From assembly GCF_003325355.1 (NCBI RefSeq), contig NZ_CP030850.1, positions 5,511,501-5,575,500 on the forward strand: DNA of 64,000 bases, in the 5' to 3' direction. The notes below the pieces were generated by a model. The model searched no databases and was not told where the DNA came from. It saw only the letters and a program-made list of their open reading frames with translations. Below are positions 55,317 through 63,822 of this stretch, one piece after another; positions within the stretch are counted from its first letter, which is position 1, and every line of letters starts with the position of its first letter. The translations under genes were made by a program, and so were the position numbers. This stretch comes from Runella rosea. Lineage in GTDB: Bacteria; Bacteroidota; Bacteroidia; Cytophagales; Spirosomataceae.

Positions 55317-55994
55317 ATGAAAGAAGTAAATGCCCCACGACCTAAAAACAGATTAGGGCTTTTAAATTTGCTGGTGGTTGTGCTTTCCATTTATGTTTTA
55401 GGCGCACTGACCATTGATACCGTTTACGTGTTGCCCAAAGAAACATCATTGCTGTTGAACTACATCGACAATGCCATTTGCGTTTTTTTCTTTGTTGAAT
55501 TCTGCATTCGGTTTTATCAGGCTGAAAACAAACGACAGTTTATGCGTTGGGGTTGGATTGACCTCATTTCCAGCATTCCGATGGTTGATTTTTTGCGGGC
55601 TGGAAGGCTCCTGCGGCTCATCAGATTGCTACGCCTCATTCGCGCTTTTCGGTCTATTCATCAGTTGCTTCACCACCTTTTTCATAACAAAGCGCAGGGC
55701 GCGTTTACTTCCGTTGCCATCCTTGCGGTTTTGTTGATTATTTTTTCGGCCATCGGTATTTTGCAGGTTGAAAAAGACCCTAACAGCAACATCAAAACCG
55801 CTGAAGATGCGCTTTGGTGGGCGTATGTTACCATCACAACCGTTGGCTACGGCGATAAATACCCAGTCACGACCGAGGGTCGGCTGATTGCGGTGGTTTT
55901 GATGACGGGTGGGGTAGGCCTTTTTGGGACTTTCACGGCCTATGTTGCATCGTGGTTTGTCATTCATCCCACCAACAATGAAGAAGAAAAATGA
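55317..55994 (+). CDS. Kv-like voltage-gated potassium channel
   Basis: The 225-residue protein has six membrane helices. The fourth carries repeated arginines (RAGRLLRLIRLLRLIRAFR) as in a voltage sensor, and the pore has the K+ selectivity filter TVGYGDKY (residues 175-182). It should form a tetrameric, voltage-responsive potassium channel in the inner membrane. There is no C-terminal regulatory domain. ATG 55317 is preferred over TTG or ATG further upstream because the family starts close to the first helix. Confidence 0.92.
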   Translation: MKEVNAPRPKNRLGLLNLLVVVLSIYVLGALTIDTVYVLPKETSLLLNYIDNAICVFFFVEFCIRFYQAENKRQFMRWGWIDLISSIPMVDFLRAGRLLRLIRLLRLIRAFRSIHQLLHHLFHNKAQGAFTSVAILAVLLIIFSAIGILQVEKDPNSNIKTAEDALWWAYVTITTVGYGDKYPVTTEGRLIAVVLMTGGVGLFGTFTAYVASWFVIHPTNNEEEK

Positions 55995-56034
55995 TGGGGC
56001 AAAAAAGACTTTCCAAGTTTGGTTAAGTGCTTGA

Positions 56035-56090
56035 GCGTAAATTTGGGGAGTGCGCTGTTGGACCGACTGACGCATTCCCCAAATTTATGC
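56035..56090. repeat. 20-bp palindromic stem in convergent gap
   Basis: GCGTAAATTTGGGGAGTGCG (56035-56054) pairs with CGCATTCCCCAAATTTATGC (56071-56090), two wobbles, around a 16-nt loop. No T run follows in either direction. It lies between two convergent genes and could protect both transcript ends or be a mobile repeat. The GACTTTCCAAG half-element of 5016 occurs 18 bases to its left. Confidence 0.65.
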
Positions 56091-56097
56091 GGAACCC

Positions 56098-58137
56098 CTA
56101 ATAGCTCAATCCATCCCCAAATTTAAAGAGTGCGTAGCCTTTGTTTTCGAGATGACCAGGTACGTCTGACTTGTTTTCGACCACGGCCTGTTCAGAAATA
56201 GGGGTCGAAAATGGCATCTTGCCCGTGGGCTTAAATGTTCCGCTTATGATGTCAATCAGGGCATCTGGCGTGGTGCCGAAGGTCGCCAAAACGGTCTTGG
56301 TGTTATCAATATCTAATTCATTAATCACCCACGGACTGGTATAATTAATGGCCACAATGGTGGGTTTGCTTTTGATAAGTTCATTGACGTGAGCCACGTC
56401 GATTTTGTTTTTGGAAAGGCTCAATTCAATCGGTTTGCCAGCAGAGCTAAACAGACTTCCGCCGCTCGGAATCAGCCACAGCAGCACTGCATCGGCTTCT
56501 TCTTTGGTGGCCACAAACTCAATCGTGGGGTGGGTAGAGGTTGGTTTATAGACCGTTACTGGGTTGGGTGTGCGTCCGTTGTTGTAATAGGTTTCAAAAT
56601 AAACTTTCGTGCGGCGCGCCGTGGTTTGGGCTTTGAGGGGCAGCAATTTAGAGTCGTTACGGAGCAGCACGATGGATTTGCGTAAGGCCAAATCACCTTT
56701 TTTCTGAAACTCGGCATTGCCCACTATTTTAGCGGCGGCTTCGGTATCCACGTACGGGTTTTCAAAAAGGCCGAGTTCAAATTTTTCTTTCAATAATCGG
56801 CTGATGGATTCGTTGATTCGCTCTTCTTTGACCAAGCCTTTTTTGACCGTTTCCAACAAAATAGCAGGGTCGGCACCGCCCGAAAAAATATCAACGCCCG
56901 CGTCAATGGCTTTTTGGTAGCGCTCAATAATCGTGAGGTTTTCTACGCCCCAAGGCATCATGTCAATGGGGCCAGTATCGGAGTTGATAATGCCTTTGAA
57001 ACCCAGTTTTTTACGTAATAAGTCGTTGATAATGGCCTTGTTGTATGAGAATCCCACGGCTTCCATGTTCTTGTCTTTTGGGGCCGAATAATACGGCATG
57101 ATGGAAGAAGTGCCCGCTTCGATGGCCGCTTTGAAAGGCTTCAAGTGGTACTCAAACATTCCGCCCGGATAATGCGCAAATTTGCCCCAATCAAAGTGTG
57201 AGTCTTGTCCATCGACCTGCGGGCCGCCGCCAGGGAAGTGTTTTGTGGTCATAGCGACCGAGTTTTTACCCAGTTTAGTGCCTTGAAAACCCAACACAAT
57301 TTCGCGAATCATGTTGGCCGATAAATCGGCGTCTTCGCCAAAGGTGCCCTCCGCGCGCTGCCAGCGGGGTTCGGTGGCCAAATCGGCCATGTACATATAG
57401 CCTTTGCGTAAGCCCACCGCCGACCATTCTTGGGCGGCAATTTCGGCAAACTCACGGGTCAGTTTCAAATCTCGCATGGCCGCCATACCCAATTCGCCGG
57501 GCCATTTAGAAAATACCGTGGTGCCCACGCTCAAACCGACAGAGGCGTCAATCGTCACGTGGTTGCGTGGGTTTGACGCGACAATGGCAGGAATTCCCAA
57601 ACGGGAAGTTTCGCACAACGCCTGTAAATTATTGGCCCAATCAGCCATGATTTTGGCGGAGGTATTGGCCCGTAAAATAAAATGACGTAGGTGGAAATTC
57701 ATTACCCCTTTGGTAGTACCCGCCGCCGACATCATTGGCGTTGGCAAAGGTTTGCGGGTAAACATATTATTCGGTTGTACTAAATCTTCTTCATTGAAAT
57801 CACTCGTAATTTCTCCCCTTGTTGCATTGGCTTGAAACGCTTGGTCGCCTTTCAAACGCGTTGTGCTGATGATCATAAAGCCGATTTTTTCCTCTATCGT
57901 CATCTGAGAAACCAAGTCGTTGATTCTGACTTCATTGGACAATCGCCAGTCTTCGTATTTGTCGAGTTTGCCGTTTTTATTTAAATCTTTAAATTGTAAT
58001 CCGTTAACGGTCAATAACTTTGCTGAACGGTGTCCGAGAGACGGCTGCGTTTTGAACTGCGCCCAAACCGTGTTGAAAGCAAACAGCAGTGCTCCTATAT
58101 GAAGCCATAGCGTGGAAAGCAATTTAGTAGATTTCAT
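56098..58137 (-). CDS. Glycoside hydrolase family 3 enzyme with EF-hand-like loop
   Basis: A 679-residue exported protein (signal peptide ending NTVWAQ). Residues 51-64 form a calcium-binding EF-hand-like loop (DLNKNGKLDKYEDW). The GH3 barrel has TEPRWQRAEGTFGEDADL, the conserved Lys-His in TTKHFPGGG, and nucleophile Asp387 in GIINSDTGPIDMM. The C-terminal GH3 domain includes KSIVLLRNDSKLLPLK. It cleaves beta-linked glucosides, xylosides or similar in the periplasm; which one is not decidable. It is divergent from the LacI gene at 58425, which has a palindromic site between, so it is the likely target. Confidence 0.92.
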   Translation of the reverse strand: MKSTKLLSTLWLHIGALLFAFNTVWAQFKTQPSLGHRSAKLLTVNGLQFKDLNKNGKLDKYEDWRLSNEVRINDLVSQMTIEEKIGFMIISTTRLKGDQAFQANATRGEITSDFNEEDLVQPNNMFTRKPLPTPMMSAAGTTKGVMNFHLRHFILRANTSAKIMADWANNLQALCETSRLGIPAIVASNPRNHVTIDASVGLSVGTTVFSKWPGELGMAAMRDLKLTREFAEIAAQEWSAVGLRKGYMYMADLATEPRWQRAEGTFGEDADLSANMIREIVLGFQGTKLGKNSVAMTTKHFPGGGPQVDGQDSHFDWGKFAHYPGGMFEYHLKPFKAAIEAGTSSIMPYYSAPKDKNMEAVGFSYNKAIINDLLRKKLGFKGIINSDTGPIDMMPWGVENLTIIERYQKAIDAGVDIFSGGADPAILLETVKKGLVKEERINESISRLLKEKFELGLFENPYVDTEAAAKIVGNAEFQKKGDLALRKSIVLLRNDSKLLPLKAQTTARRTKVYFETYYNNGRTPNPVTVYKPTSTHPTIEFVATKEEADAVLLWLIPSGGSLFSSAGKPIELSLSKNKIDVAHVNELIKSKPTIVAINYTSPWVINELDIDNTKTVLATFGTTPDALIDIISGTFKPTGKMPFSTPISEQAVVENKSDVPGHLENKGYALFKFGDGLSY

Positions 58138-58291
58138 AGGTTATGCGTTTTTGAAGTTGAGGTTTGGTTAAGTATAATTAAACCAAGGTACAGTTTGAAC
58201 GATTAGGGAATTTATCCCGCTTTTTTTGTTGATTTTATGTCTATTAGAATGTATTTACAAGAAAAGATACGTTTATTTTTGAAAATCTTAA

Positions 58292-58317
58292 CGCAAACGT
58301 TCCCGAAAACGATTGCG
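58292..58317. promoter_or_regulatory. LacI-type operator between GH3 and LacI genes
   Basis: CGCAAACGTT and AACGATTGCG form an inverted repeat with one mismatch around six bases (CCCGAA). The AACG/CGTT-rich halves and symmetry are typical for LacI-family sites. It lies midway in the 287-base divergent gap, which also holds a TATTTTTG element (58373-58380) before the LacI gene. Confidence 0.65.
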
Positions 58318-58424
58318 CTAATCAGAACATTTCAATAAAAAATGTAAAAATACCTAACTATCTTGTTGTACTTATTTTTGCATGATTTGGAGAGTAATAT
58401 GACTTTTTTAAGATAGTACCTAAG

Positions 58425-59444
58425 ATGAAAAAAACGACCATCAAAGATATTGCCCGGGAACTCAACGTTTCTACCTCTACCGTTTCTAGGGCGTTGCGGG
58501 ACAGCTTTGAAATCGGGGCTGAGACCAAACAGCGAGTATTGGAACTGGCTAAACGTCTAGATTATACGCCAGACCCCGTGGCGTTGAGCCTGTTGAGTAG
58601 CCACAGCAACGACATTGGGGTTATTGTACCCGATATATCCAATCCTTTTTTTGCCTTGGTCATTGCGGGCATTGAAGATGTGGCTTTTGCGCAAGGCTAC
58701 CATGTGGTGATTTACCAAAGCCACGACAACTACGAACGTGAGGTGATGAACGTCAGGCACATTGCCAATCGCCGTAAAGATGGGATGTTGGTTTCGTTGG
58801 CTACGGGTACCCAAGATTATGCCCATTTTAAAGCTCTTCACGAACAAGGCTTCCCCATTGTATTTTTTGACCGTATTTGTGACGAAATAGATACCCACAA
58901 AGTATCGGTAGATGATTTTGAAGGGGCCTATCAAGCCACCGAACACTTGATAAAGCAGGGGTGCAAAACAATCGCGCATATCTCTGGCCCGCCCAATTTA
59001 CTCATCAGCCGCCGTCGACTACACGGCTACCGGTCGGCATTGCTTGACTATAAAATACCCATTATGGAGGACATCATTATGTCGTCTGAATACAATTCTC
59101 AGGAAGCCCTCATTATCACGCGTAGGTTGTTGGGTGGCTCGGTCAAAGTAGACGGTATTTTTGCCTCTAGCGACAACATCGCTATCGGTTCTCATGCAGC
59201 CATTACAGAAGCAGGATTATCCATGCCGCACGACATAGCGCTGATTGGGTTTTCGGATTTGCCCATCACTAGCCTGCTCAACCCTCCCTTGAGTACCGTA
59301 GCGCAGCCTGCGTTTGAGATGGGGCGATCGGCGGCTGAATTGCTGATTAATCTGATCAAAAATCCAAAAGATGATAGGGTTTCTATTTCAAATGTTTTGA
59401 GAACGGGTTTGGTCGTCAGAGAATCATCTTTGAAGATTCAATAA
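58425..59444 (+). CDS. LacI-family transcriptional regulator
   Basis: The 339-residue protein has the LacI helix-turn-helix and hinge (TIKDIARELNVSTSTVSRAL), then the periplasmic-binding-like effector domain with DIGVIVPDISNPFFALVI, CKTIAHISGP, DGIFASSDNIAIG and IALIGFSDLP. It should bind a sugar and control the divergent GH3 gene through the 58292-58317 site. Its C-terminal region resembles the decayed fragment at 63308-63615, probably from a related regulator. An esterase/SGNH gene follows downstream and may be a further target. Confidence 0.94.
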   Translation: MKKTTIKDIARELNVSTSTVSRALRDSFEIGAETKQRVLELAKRLDYTPDPVALSLLSSHSNDIGVIVPDISNPFFALVIAGIEDVAFAQGYHVVIYQSHDNYEREVMNVRHIANRRKDGMLVSLATGTQDYAHFKALHEQGFPIVFFDRICDEIDTHKVSVDDFEGAYQATEHLIKQGCKTIAHISGPPNLLISRRRLHGYRSALLDYKIPIMEDIIMSSEYNSQEALIITRRLLGGSVKVDGIFASSDNIAIGSHAAITEAGLSMPHDIALIGFSDLPITSLLNPPLSTVAQPAFEMGRSAAELLINLIKNPKDDRVSISNVLRTGLVVRESSLKIQ

Positions 59445-59580
59445 ACTTGTAACAAAAGTCGATTTATATCAGGCAGAATGTCCTAAAATGGATTGAATTT
59501 GTCGATAATTGATTACTTTTTCCTACAATTTTTGCTTATTTATCCGCAGTTTTGTACAAAAAAAATACCTAAAATTACCA

Positions 59581-61146
59581 ATGAAGACAGCTATCTACGC
59601 GCTTATTGCCCTTCTGACCCTGACTGGAGCAACGGGATATACACAACAGGTAATCCAATTGTATGAAGGAAAAGCACCCGGCTCAGAAAGTTGGACTTGG
59701 GGAGAAAAGGAGAGCGTGAACAATGCCTTTAAGACCAGAACTGTCTATAACGTATCGCAACCCACGTTGACTGCTTACTTGCCCAAACCTGAAATCGCAA
59801 CGGGAACGGCGGTGATTGTGGCTCCAGGTGGGGCTTTTCACATTCTTTCCATCGACAGCGAAGGGATTGAGGTCGCCAAGTGGTTGAACTCCAAAGGTGT
59901 GGCGGCATTTGTGCTTAAATATCGACTGGTGCGCAGCCTGACCGATGACCCCGTGGCGGAACTGATGCCCAAAATGCGGGATTTTAAGAAACTCGACGAA
60001 GAAAACGCACCCGTGGTAGAAATGGCCGTAGCCGATGGCAAAAAAGCGATTGAATATGTGAGAACACACGCCAAAGAGTTGGACATTTTACCCAATCAAA
60101 TCGGCATTATGGGCTTCTCGGCGGGAGGGGCGTTGACCTTGGGTGTGGGATTGAGCTACACCGCCGCCAATCGTCCAGATTTTATTGCGCCGATTTATCC
60201 CAAAACGGATATTTTTGGGGAAATAAAAGTGCCCGCTGATGCCCCGCCCGCGTGGTTTTGTGCCGCGTCTGACGACCAACTAGGCTTTGCCCCGCATGCC
60301 ACGGCCTTGTACGATGCCTGGATTGCGGCCAAAAAAATCGCGGAATTACACATTTACCAAAAAGGAGGACATGGTTTTGGCATGAACAAACAGAAAATCC
60401 CTACTGATACGTGGTATGAGCGCTTTGGCGAATGGATGAAATTGCAGGGTTACCTGAAAAAACTGCGTCCTTCTGCGTTGGATTTGAAATACTCGGAAGA
60501 GCAGATTGCGAGTTTTCAACGCAACGACTGGGCTTATTTGAGCCGTTATGCCGAAGCCAATAAAAAGCTACCGGCTCCTAAAGCCGATGAAAATCGGGTG
60601 GTATTTCTGGGGAATTCCATCACCGAAGGCTGGGTGAACAAACAACCTGAGTTTTTTGCCAAAGGCAACTACATTGGTCGGGGTATCAGTGGGCAAACTT
60701 CACCGCAAGCGTTGTTGCGGTTTCGACCCGATGTGGTGGAACTGAAACCTAAAGTGGTGGTTATCAACATCGGTATCAATGATATTGCCGAAAATACAGG
60801 TCCGTACAACCCCGAATTTACGTTGGGAAACATCGCTTCGATGGTCGAAATTGCGAAGGCCAACCAAATCAAAGTCGTGCTGGCGTCGGTGCACCCCGCG
60901 TTTGAGTTTCCGTGGCGGAAGGAAATTGCGGATGTTCCTAACAAAATTATTCAACTGAACGAACGCTTAAAAGCGTATGCCCAAAAGAACGGGTTGGTGT
61001 ATTTGGATTATCATGCCGCAATGAAAGACGGTCGCAATGGTATGAGCCCCGAAATAGCGGGCGACGGCGTTCATCCTACCTTGGCAGGGTACCAAATTAT
61101 GGCTCCGCTGGCCGAGAAGGCGATTGCAGAGGCGTTGAAAAAATAG
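59581..61146 (+). CDS. Bifunctional alpha/beta-hydrolase plus SGNH/GDSL esterase
   Basis: After a signal peptide (ending GYTQQ), residues about 55-300 form an alpha/beta hydrolase with GGAFHIL, nucleophile Ser180 in GFSAGGAL and His in GGHGFGM. Residues about 335-520 form an SGNH hydrolase with all four blocks: FLGNSITEGW (Ser346), GRGISGQTS, NIGINDIA and DGVHPTLAGY (Asp495, His498). Fusions of this type are deacetylases or other carbohydrate esterases; both active sites look intact, so two ester types or two positions may be served. ATG 59581 begins the signal peptide and is preferred over upstream in-frame starts. Confidence 0.92.
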   Translation: MKTAIYALIALLTLTGATGYTQQVIQLYEGKAPGSESWTWGEKESVNNAFKTRTVYNVSQPTLTAYLPKPEIATGTAVIVAPGGAFHILSIDSEGIEVAKWLNSKGVAAFVLKYRLVRSLTDDPVAELMPKMRDFKKLDEENAPVVEMAVADGKKAIEYVRTHAKELDILPNQIGIMGFSAGGALTLGVGLSYTAANRPDFIAPIYPKTDIFGEIKVPADAPPAWFCAASDDQLGFAPHATALYDAWIAAKKIAELHIYQKGGHGFGMNKQKIPTDTWYERFGEWMKLQGYLKKLRPSALDLKYSEEQIASFQRNDWAYLSRYAEANKKLPAPKADENRVVFLGNSITEGWVNKQPEFFAKGNYIGRGISGQTSPQALLRFRPDVVELKPKVVVINIGINDIAENTGPYNPEFTLGNIASMVEIAKANQIKVVLASVHPAFEFPWRKEIADVPNKIIQLNERLKAYAQKNGLVYLDYHAAMKDGRNGMSPEIAGDGVHPTLAGYQIMAPLAEKAIAEALKK

Positions 61147-61174
61147 GATTGGCAAGATTTAAAAAAATTGATGC

Positions 61175-62083
61175 GTGAAAAACAGCACTGTTCCGATACT
61201 GAACCCGTTTGAAATGGGACAAATCCATTTCGACGCCCAGCTGGCGTGGCAAACGTTGTTCACGTCGACGCACCATTTTTTTCACATCAATCGTCTCGAA
61301 GAGTACAAAGACATGATGAAGTTTCCGCTGCCGCCGCACCGGAAAATGGTCTTTGATTTTGTGTTTTTGACGAGCGGAACCAGCGTTCGGAGCAAAGGAT
61401 TGGATAGTTATCAATTTGGAGCCAATACGTTTTTCTTTTTGCCCGCCTATCAGATTACCGCGCACAAATCTATGAGCCAAGATGCCAAAGGATTTTATTG
61501 CCACTTTGATAGTGAGGTTTTGACCAAAAACTTTCAATCCAAAGACCTGTTTGCCGACTATTCGTTTCTTCAATTTATTGGTAATCCGTTGGTGACTATT
61601 GACGAAGAAACCACGCAAACGATTTTATTTATTCTGTACCGGCTCGAAAAAGAATACAAAAAGAGTGATTCGCCCGATTTTAGCATTGTGCAAGGGTATT
61701 TGCTCGCGTTGATGTCCGAAATCAAACCGTTTGTGAAAACCGAGCAAAAAGTGAAAATCAACGCCGCTTCGCAGATTACGGAAAAATATAAAAGTGCGCT
61801 GGCGCAGTACAGTTATCAAAAACAAAAAATCAGGGATTATGCCGATATTCTTTCGGTGACGCCCAACCACCTCAACAAGTGCGTAAAGGCCACGACGGGC
61901 AAATCCGCCCACGATTTGCTCGATGATATGCTCCTGTTGGAAGCCAAGGTAATGCTAAAACAGACGGGCCTTTCGATTGCCGAAGTCGCTTTCAGAATCG
62001 GGAAAACTGAATTGAGTGATTTTGGCCGTTTCTTCAAACAAAAAACGGGATTTACCCCGGGAGAATACCGAAAAAAAGACTGA
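61175..62083 (+). CDS. AraC-family transcriptional regulator
   Basis: The 302-residue protein has an N-terminal cupin-like sensor (FDFVFLTSGTSVRSKGLDSY) and a C-terminal pair of helix-turn-helix units (IRDYADILSVTPNHLNKCVK, IAEVAFRIGKTELSDFGRFF). The second ends FKQKTGFTPGEYR, the AraC signature. The start is taken as GTG 61175; a nearby ATG at 61171 is in another frame and stops early. It follows the esterase fusion gene by 28 bases and probably shares its transcript. Confidence 0.9.
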   Translation: MKNSTVPILNPFEMGQIHFDAQLAWQTLFTSTHHFFHINRLEEYKDMMKFPLPPHRKMVFDFVFLTSGTSVRSKGLDSYQFGANTFFFLPAYQITAHKSMSQDAKGFYCHFDSEVLTKNFQSKDLFADYSFLQFIGNPLVTIDEETTQTILFILYRLEKEYKKSDSPDFSIVQGYLLALMSEIKPFVKTEQKVKINAASQITEKYKSALAQYSYQKQKIRDYADILSVTPNHLNKCVKATTGKSAHDLLDDMLLLEAKVMLKQTGLSIAEVAFRIGKTELSDFGRFFKQKTGFTPGEYRKKD

Positions 62084-62101
62084 AAAGAAGGGAGTGTTTG
62101 G

Positions 62102-62148
62102 AAAAATTCGGATAGGGCTATATGAGGTTCAGAATAGTCCTATCCGAA
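62102..62148 (-). terminator. Terminator after the RraA-like gene
   Basis: TTCGGATAGGGCTAT pairs with ATAGTCCTATCCGAA (one wobble) around a 12-nt loop. On the minus strand the stem is followed by TTTTT, so it terminates the RraA-like gene and may also halt the AraC transcript. Confidence 0.82.
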
Positions 62149-62155
62149 CAATACA

Positions 62156-63109
62156 TTATTTTTTAGCTTCTAAATACGCGTTCAGTTCTTTGCGCGGCAT
62201 GGGAAGTTTGTTGTCGGGTAGGCTACGCAAATAATCATGAAATTCTTTGTTCATCTGCGCGGTATACTCGCTGTCTATCTGGCCAGTTGTCCAATCGCCG
62301 GCCTTATTGCGCATGATGCCGTATACGTGACGAAGGTTGCTGATTTCTGCTTCTAGTACGATTCCTTCTACCAAATAGGCGGGTAGAAAAAGGGTGCCAT
62401 ACGGGCTGGCATACACCACATCGCCTGGCAAAACCGTGGCGTCGCCGATTCGGATGGGGGCATTAATTGAGGTCAACATAACTTCATTGATGGCGGATGG
62501 GTGATTGCCCAAAATCCATCCGTTAAATCCTTCCACTTTCTGGATTTCTTGTAAATTTCGTACGCTGCCCCAAAATACTACGCCCCGTTTTGATTTTGAG
62601 TAAATAGAATTGGCCAATCGGTCGCCAATCAATGTTCCCTCATTCATTTTTGCAAAACCATCGGCCACGTATACATCTCCATCTTTGAGCATCTCAATCG
62701 GCCAGACGTTTGACAGTGCTTTGTCGCCGTGACCTTCGGCCAATCCTACTTTTCGGATGACATCCCCAAAATCGGGCCGTTGTGGCATGTATTGCGCGGT
62801 CACTGCGCGTCCGGTCATGATGGTATTTTTGTCGGGATTGACCATCATCCAATTCCCTTGGTATTGGTTATTAAATTTGTGCTTTTTTAAACCGCCCCAA
62901 GCGTGGGTCAACACCACCTTTTTGAGTCTTTCCAGTAAATCGTCTGATACATAGGGTCTTCCGTCGGGTAGTCGTTCTCCTTTCCATTGTGGTGTAAGGG
63001 AGATGATGTATTCACGATTCATCGCAACCCTGTTGTATTGGGCATTGGCATTAATGCTGTTGCAAATAAGAATGGTAAAAATGAATAAACCAGAAAGAAC
63101 GCGTCGCAT
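62156..63109 (-). CDS. Exported RraA-family protein
   Basis: The 317-residue protein has a signal peptide (ending NANAQ), then the RraA/demethylmenaquinone methyltransferase-like fold with DGDVYVADGFAKMNEGTLIGD, VVFWGSVRNLQEI, APIRIGDATVLPGDVVYA and DYLRSLPDNKLPM at the end. RraA-fold enzymes are aldolases of 4-hydroxy-4-methyl-2-oxoglutarate type or RNase E inhibitors; an exported form cannot be an RNase E regulator, so an aldolase or lyase on a sugar acid is more likely. Function is inferred. Confidence 0.87.
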   Translation of the reverse strand: MRRVLSGLFIFTILICNSINANAQYNRVAMNREYIISLTPQWKGERLPDGRPYVSDDLLERLKKVVLTHAWGGLKKHKFNNQYQGNWMMVNPDKNTIMTGRAVTAQYMPQRPDFGDVIRKVGLAEGHGDKALSNVWPIEMLKDGDVYVADGFAKMNEGTLIGDRLANSIYSKSKRGVVFWGSVRNLQEIQKVEGFNGWILGNHPSAINEVMLTSINAPIRIGDATVLPGDVVYASPYGTLFLPAYLVEGIVLEAEISNLRHVYGIMRNKAGDWTTGQIDSEYTAQMNKEFHDYLRSLPDNKLPMPRKELNAYLEAKK

Positions 63110-63307
63110 AGTTATGGATTTAAAGGTTTGTTTGGCTACCTACATTGTAATACTCAATCGTACCAAATTTACTGTTTTATTGGTGCTGAAATTGAAAATA
63201 TTTCTTGATATTGTACAGTTTAGGAGTGAACTTGATGTGATTCCTAGCCTTAGGAAAAACTGTGGAGTAGCGGCTATTTGAGACATTGGGTTTGTTTGTC
63301 AACCAAG

Positions 63308-63615
63308 GTAAATCTAAAATATGCGAAGCGTAACGATTGAATATTCCGAATGATGTGAAAATTATTACCTTTTCTAACTCTTATACCGCCCTTTTTTTGA
63401 ATCCTTCTTTAACCACCGTTACCCAGCCTGCGTATGAAATGGGCCGAGAAGCCGCCGCTGTTCTTTTTAAGTTGATTCAGAAAAAAAAGCCAGCTTCTCC
63501 TATTGAAAATAGAGTATTAAACTCAGTATTGATTGCCAGAAATTCAACAAAAAGCGAATTAGCCCGTCAGGAAGACCTGAAAAGAGAAAGTATTTGCCGT
63601 TTACAGAGCAGTTAG
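63308..63615 (+). pseudogene. Decayed C-terminal fragment of a LacI-family regulator
   Basis: From TTG 63337 the frame encodes the last 90 residues of a LacI effector domain (IPNDVKIITFSNSYTALF, TVTQPAYEMGREAAAVLFKLI), closely matching the end of the regulator at 58425. An in-frame stop lies at 63331. The codons just upstream in another frame read LKYAKRN, the expected preceding helix, so a one-base deletion near 63335 restores continuity with NIPNDV. No DNA-binding domain is present, so it is not functional as a regulator. Confidence 0.7.
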
Positions 63616-63822
63616 TCCTTTTTTTATGTTAAAAATGGAGCTAAGAGCTGTTTGGCCTCATTTACTATAAAATAAAGCCTTTCTTATGGTAAAATATAAA
63701 AAAATGGATTGATTTTGCGGATTAATGGCGTCTTTTAGACTAACGCTAACGTGTTTATTTATTGAAACTTTGCATTGAAAAATAGAACTATTTAAAGCAG
63801 TATCCAATCTTAAAAACATACG

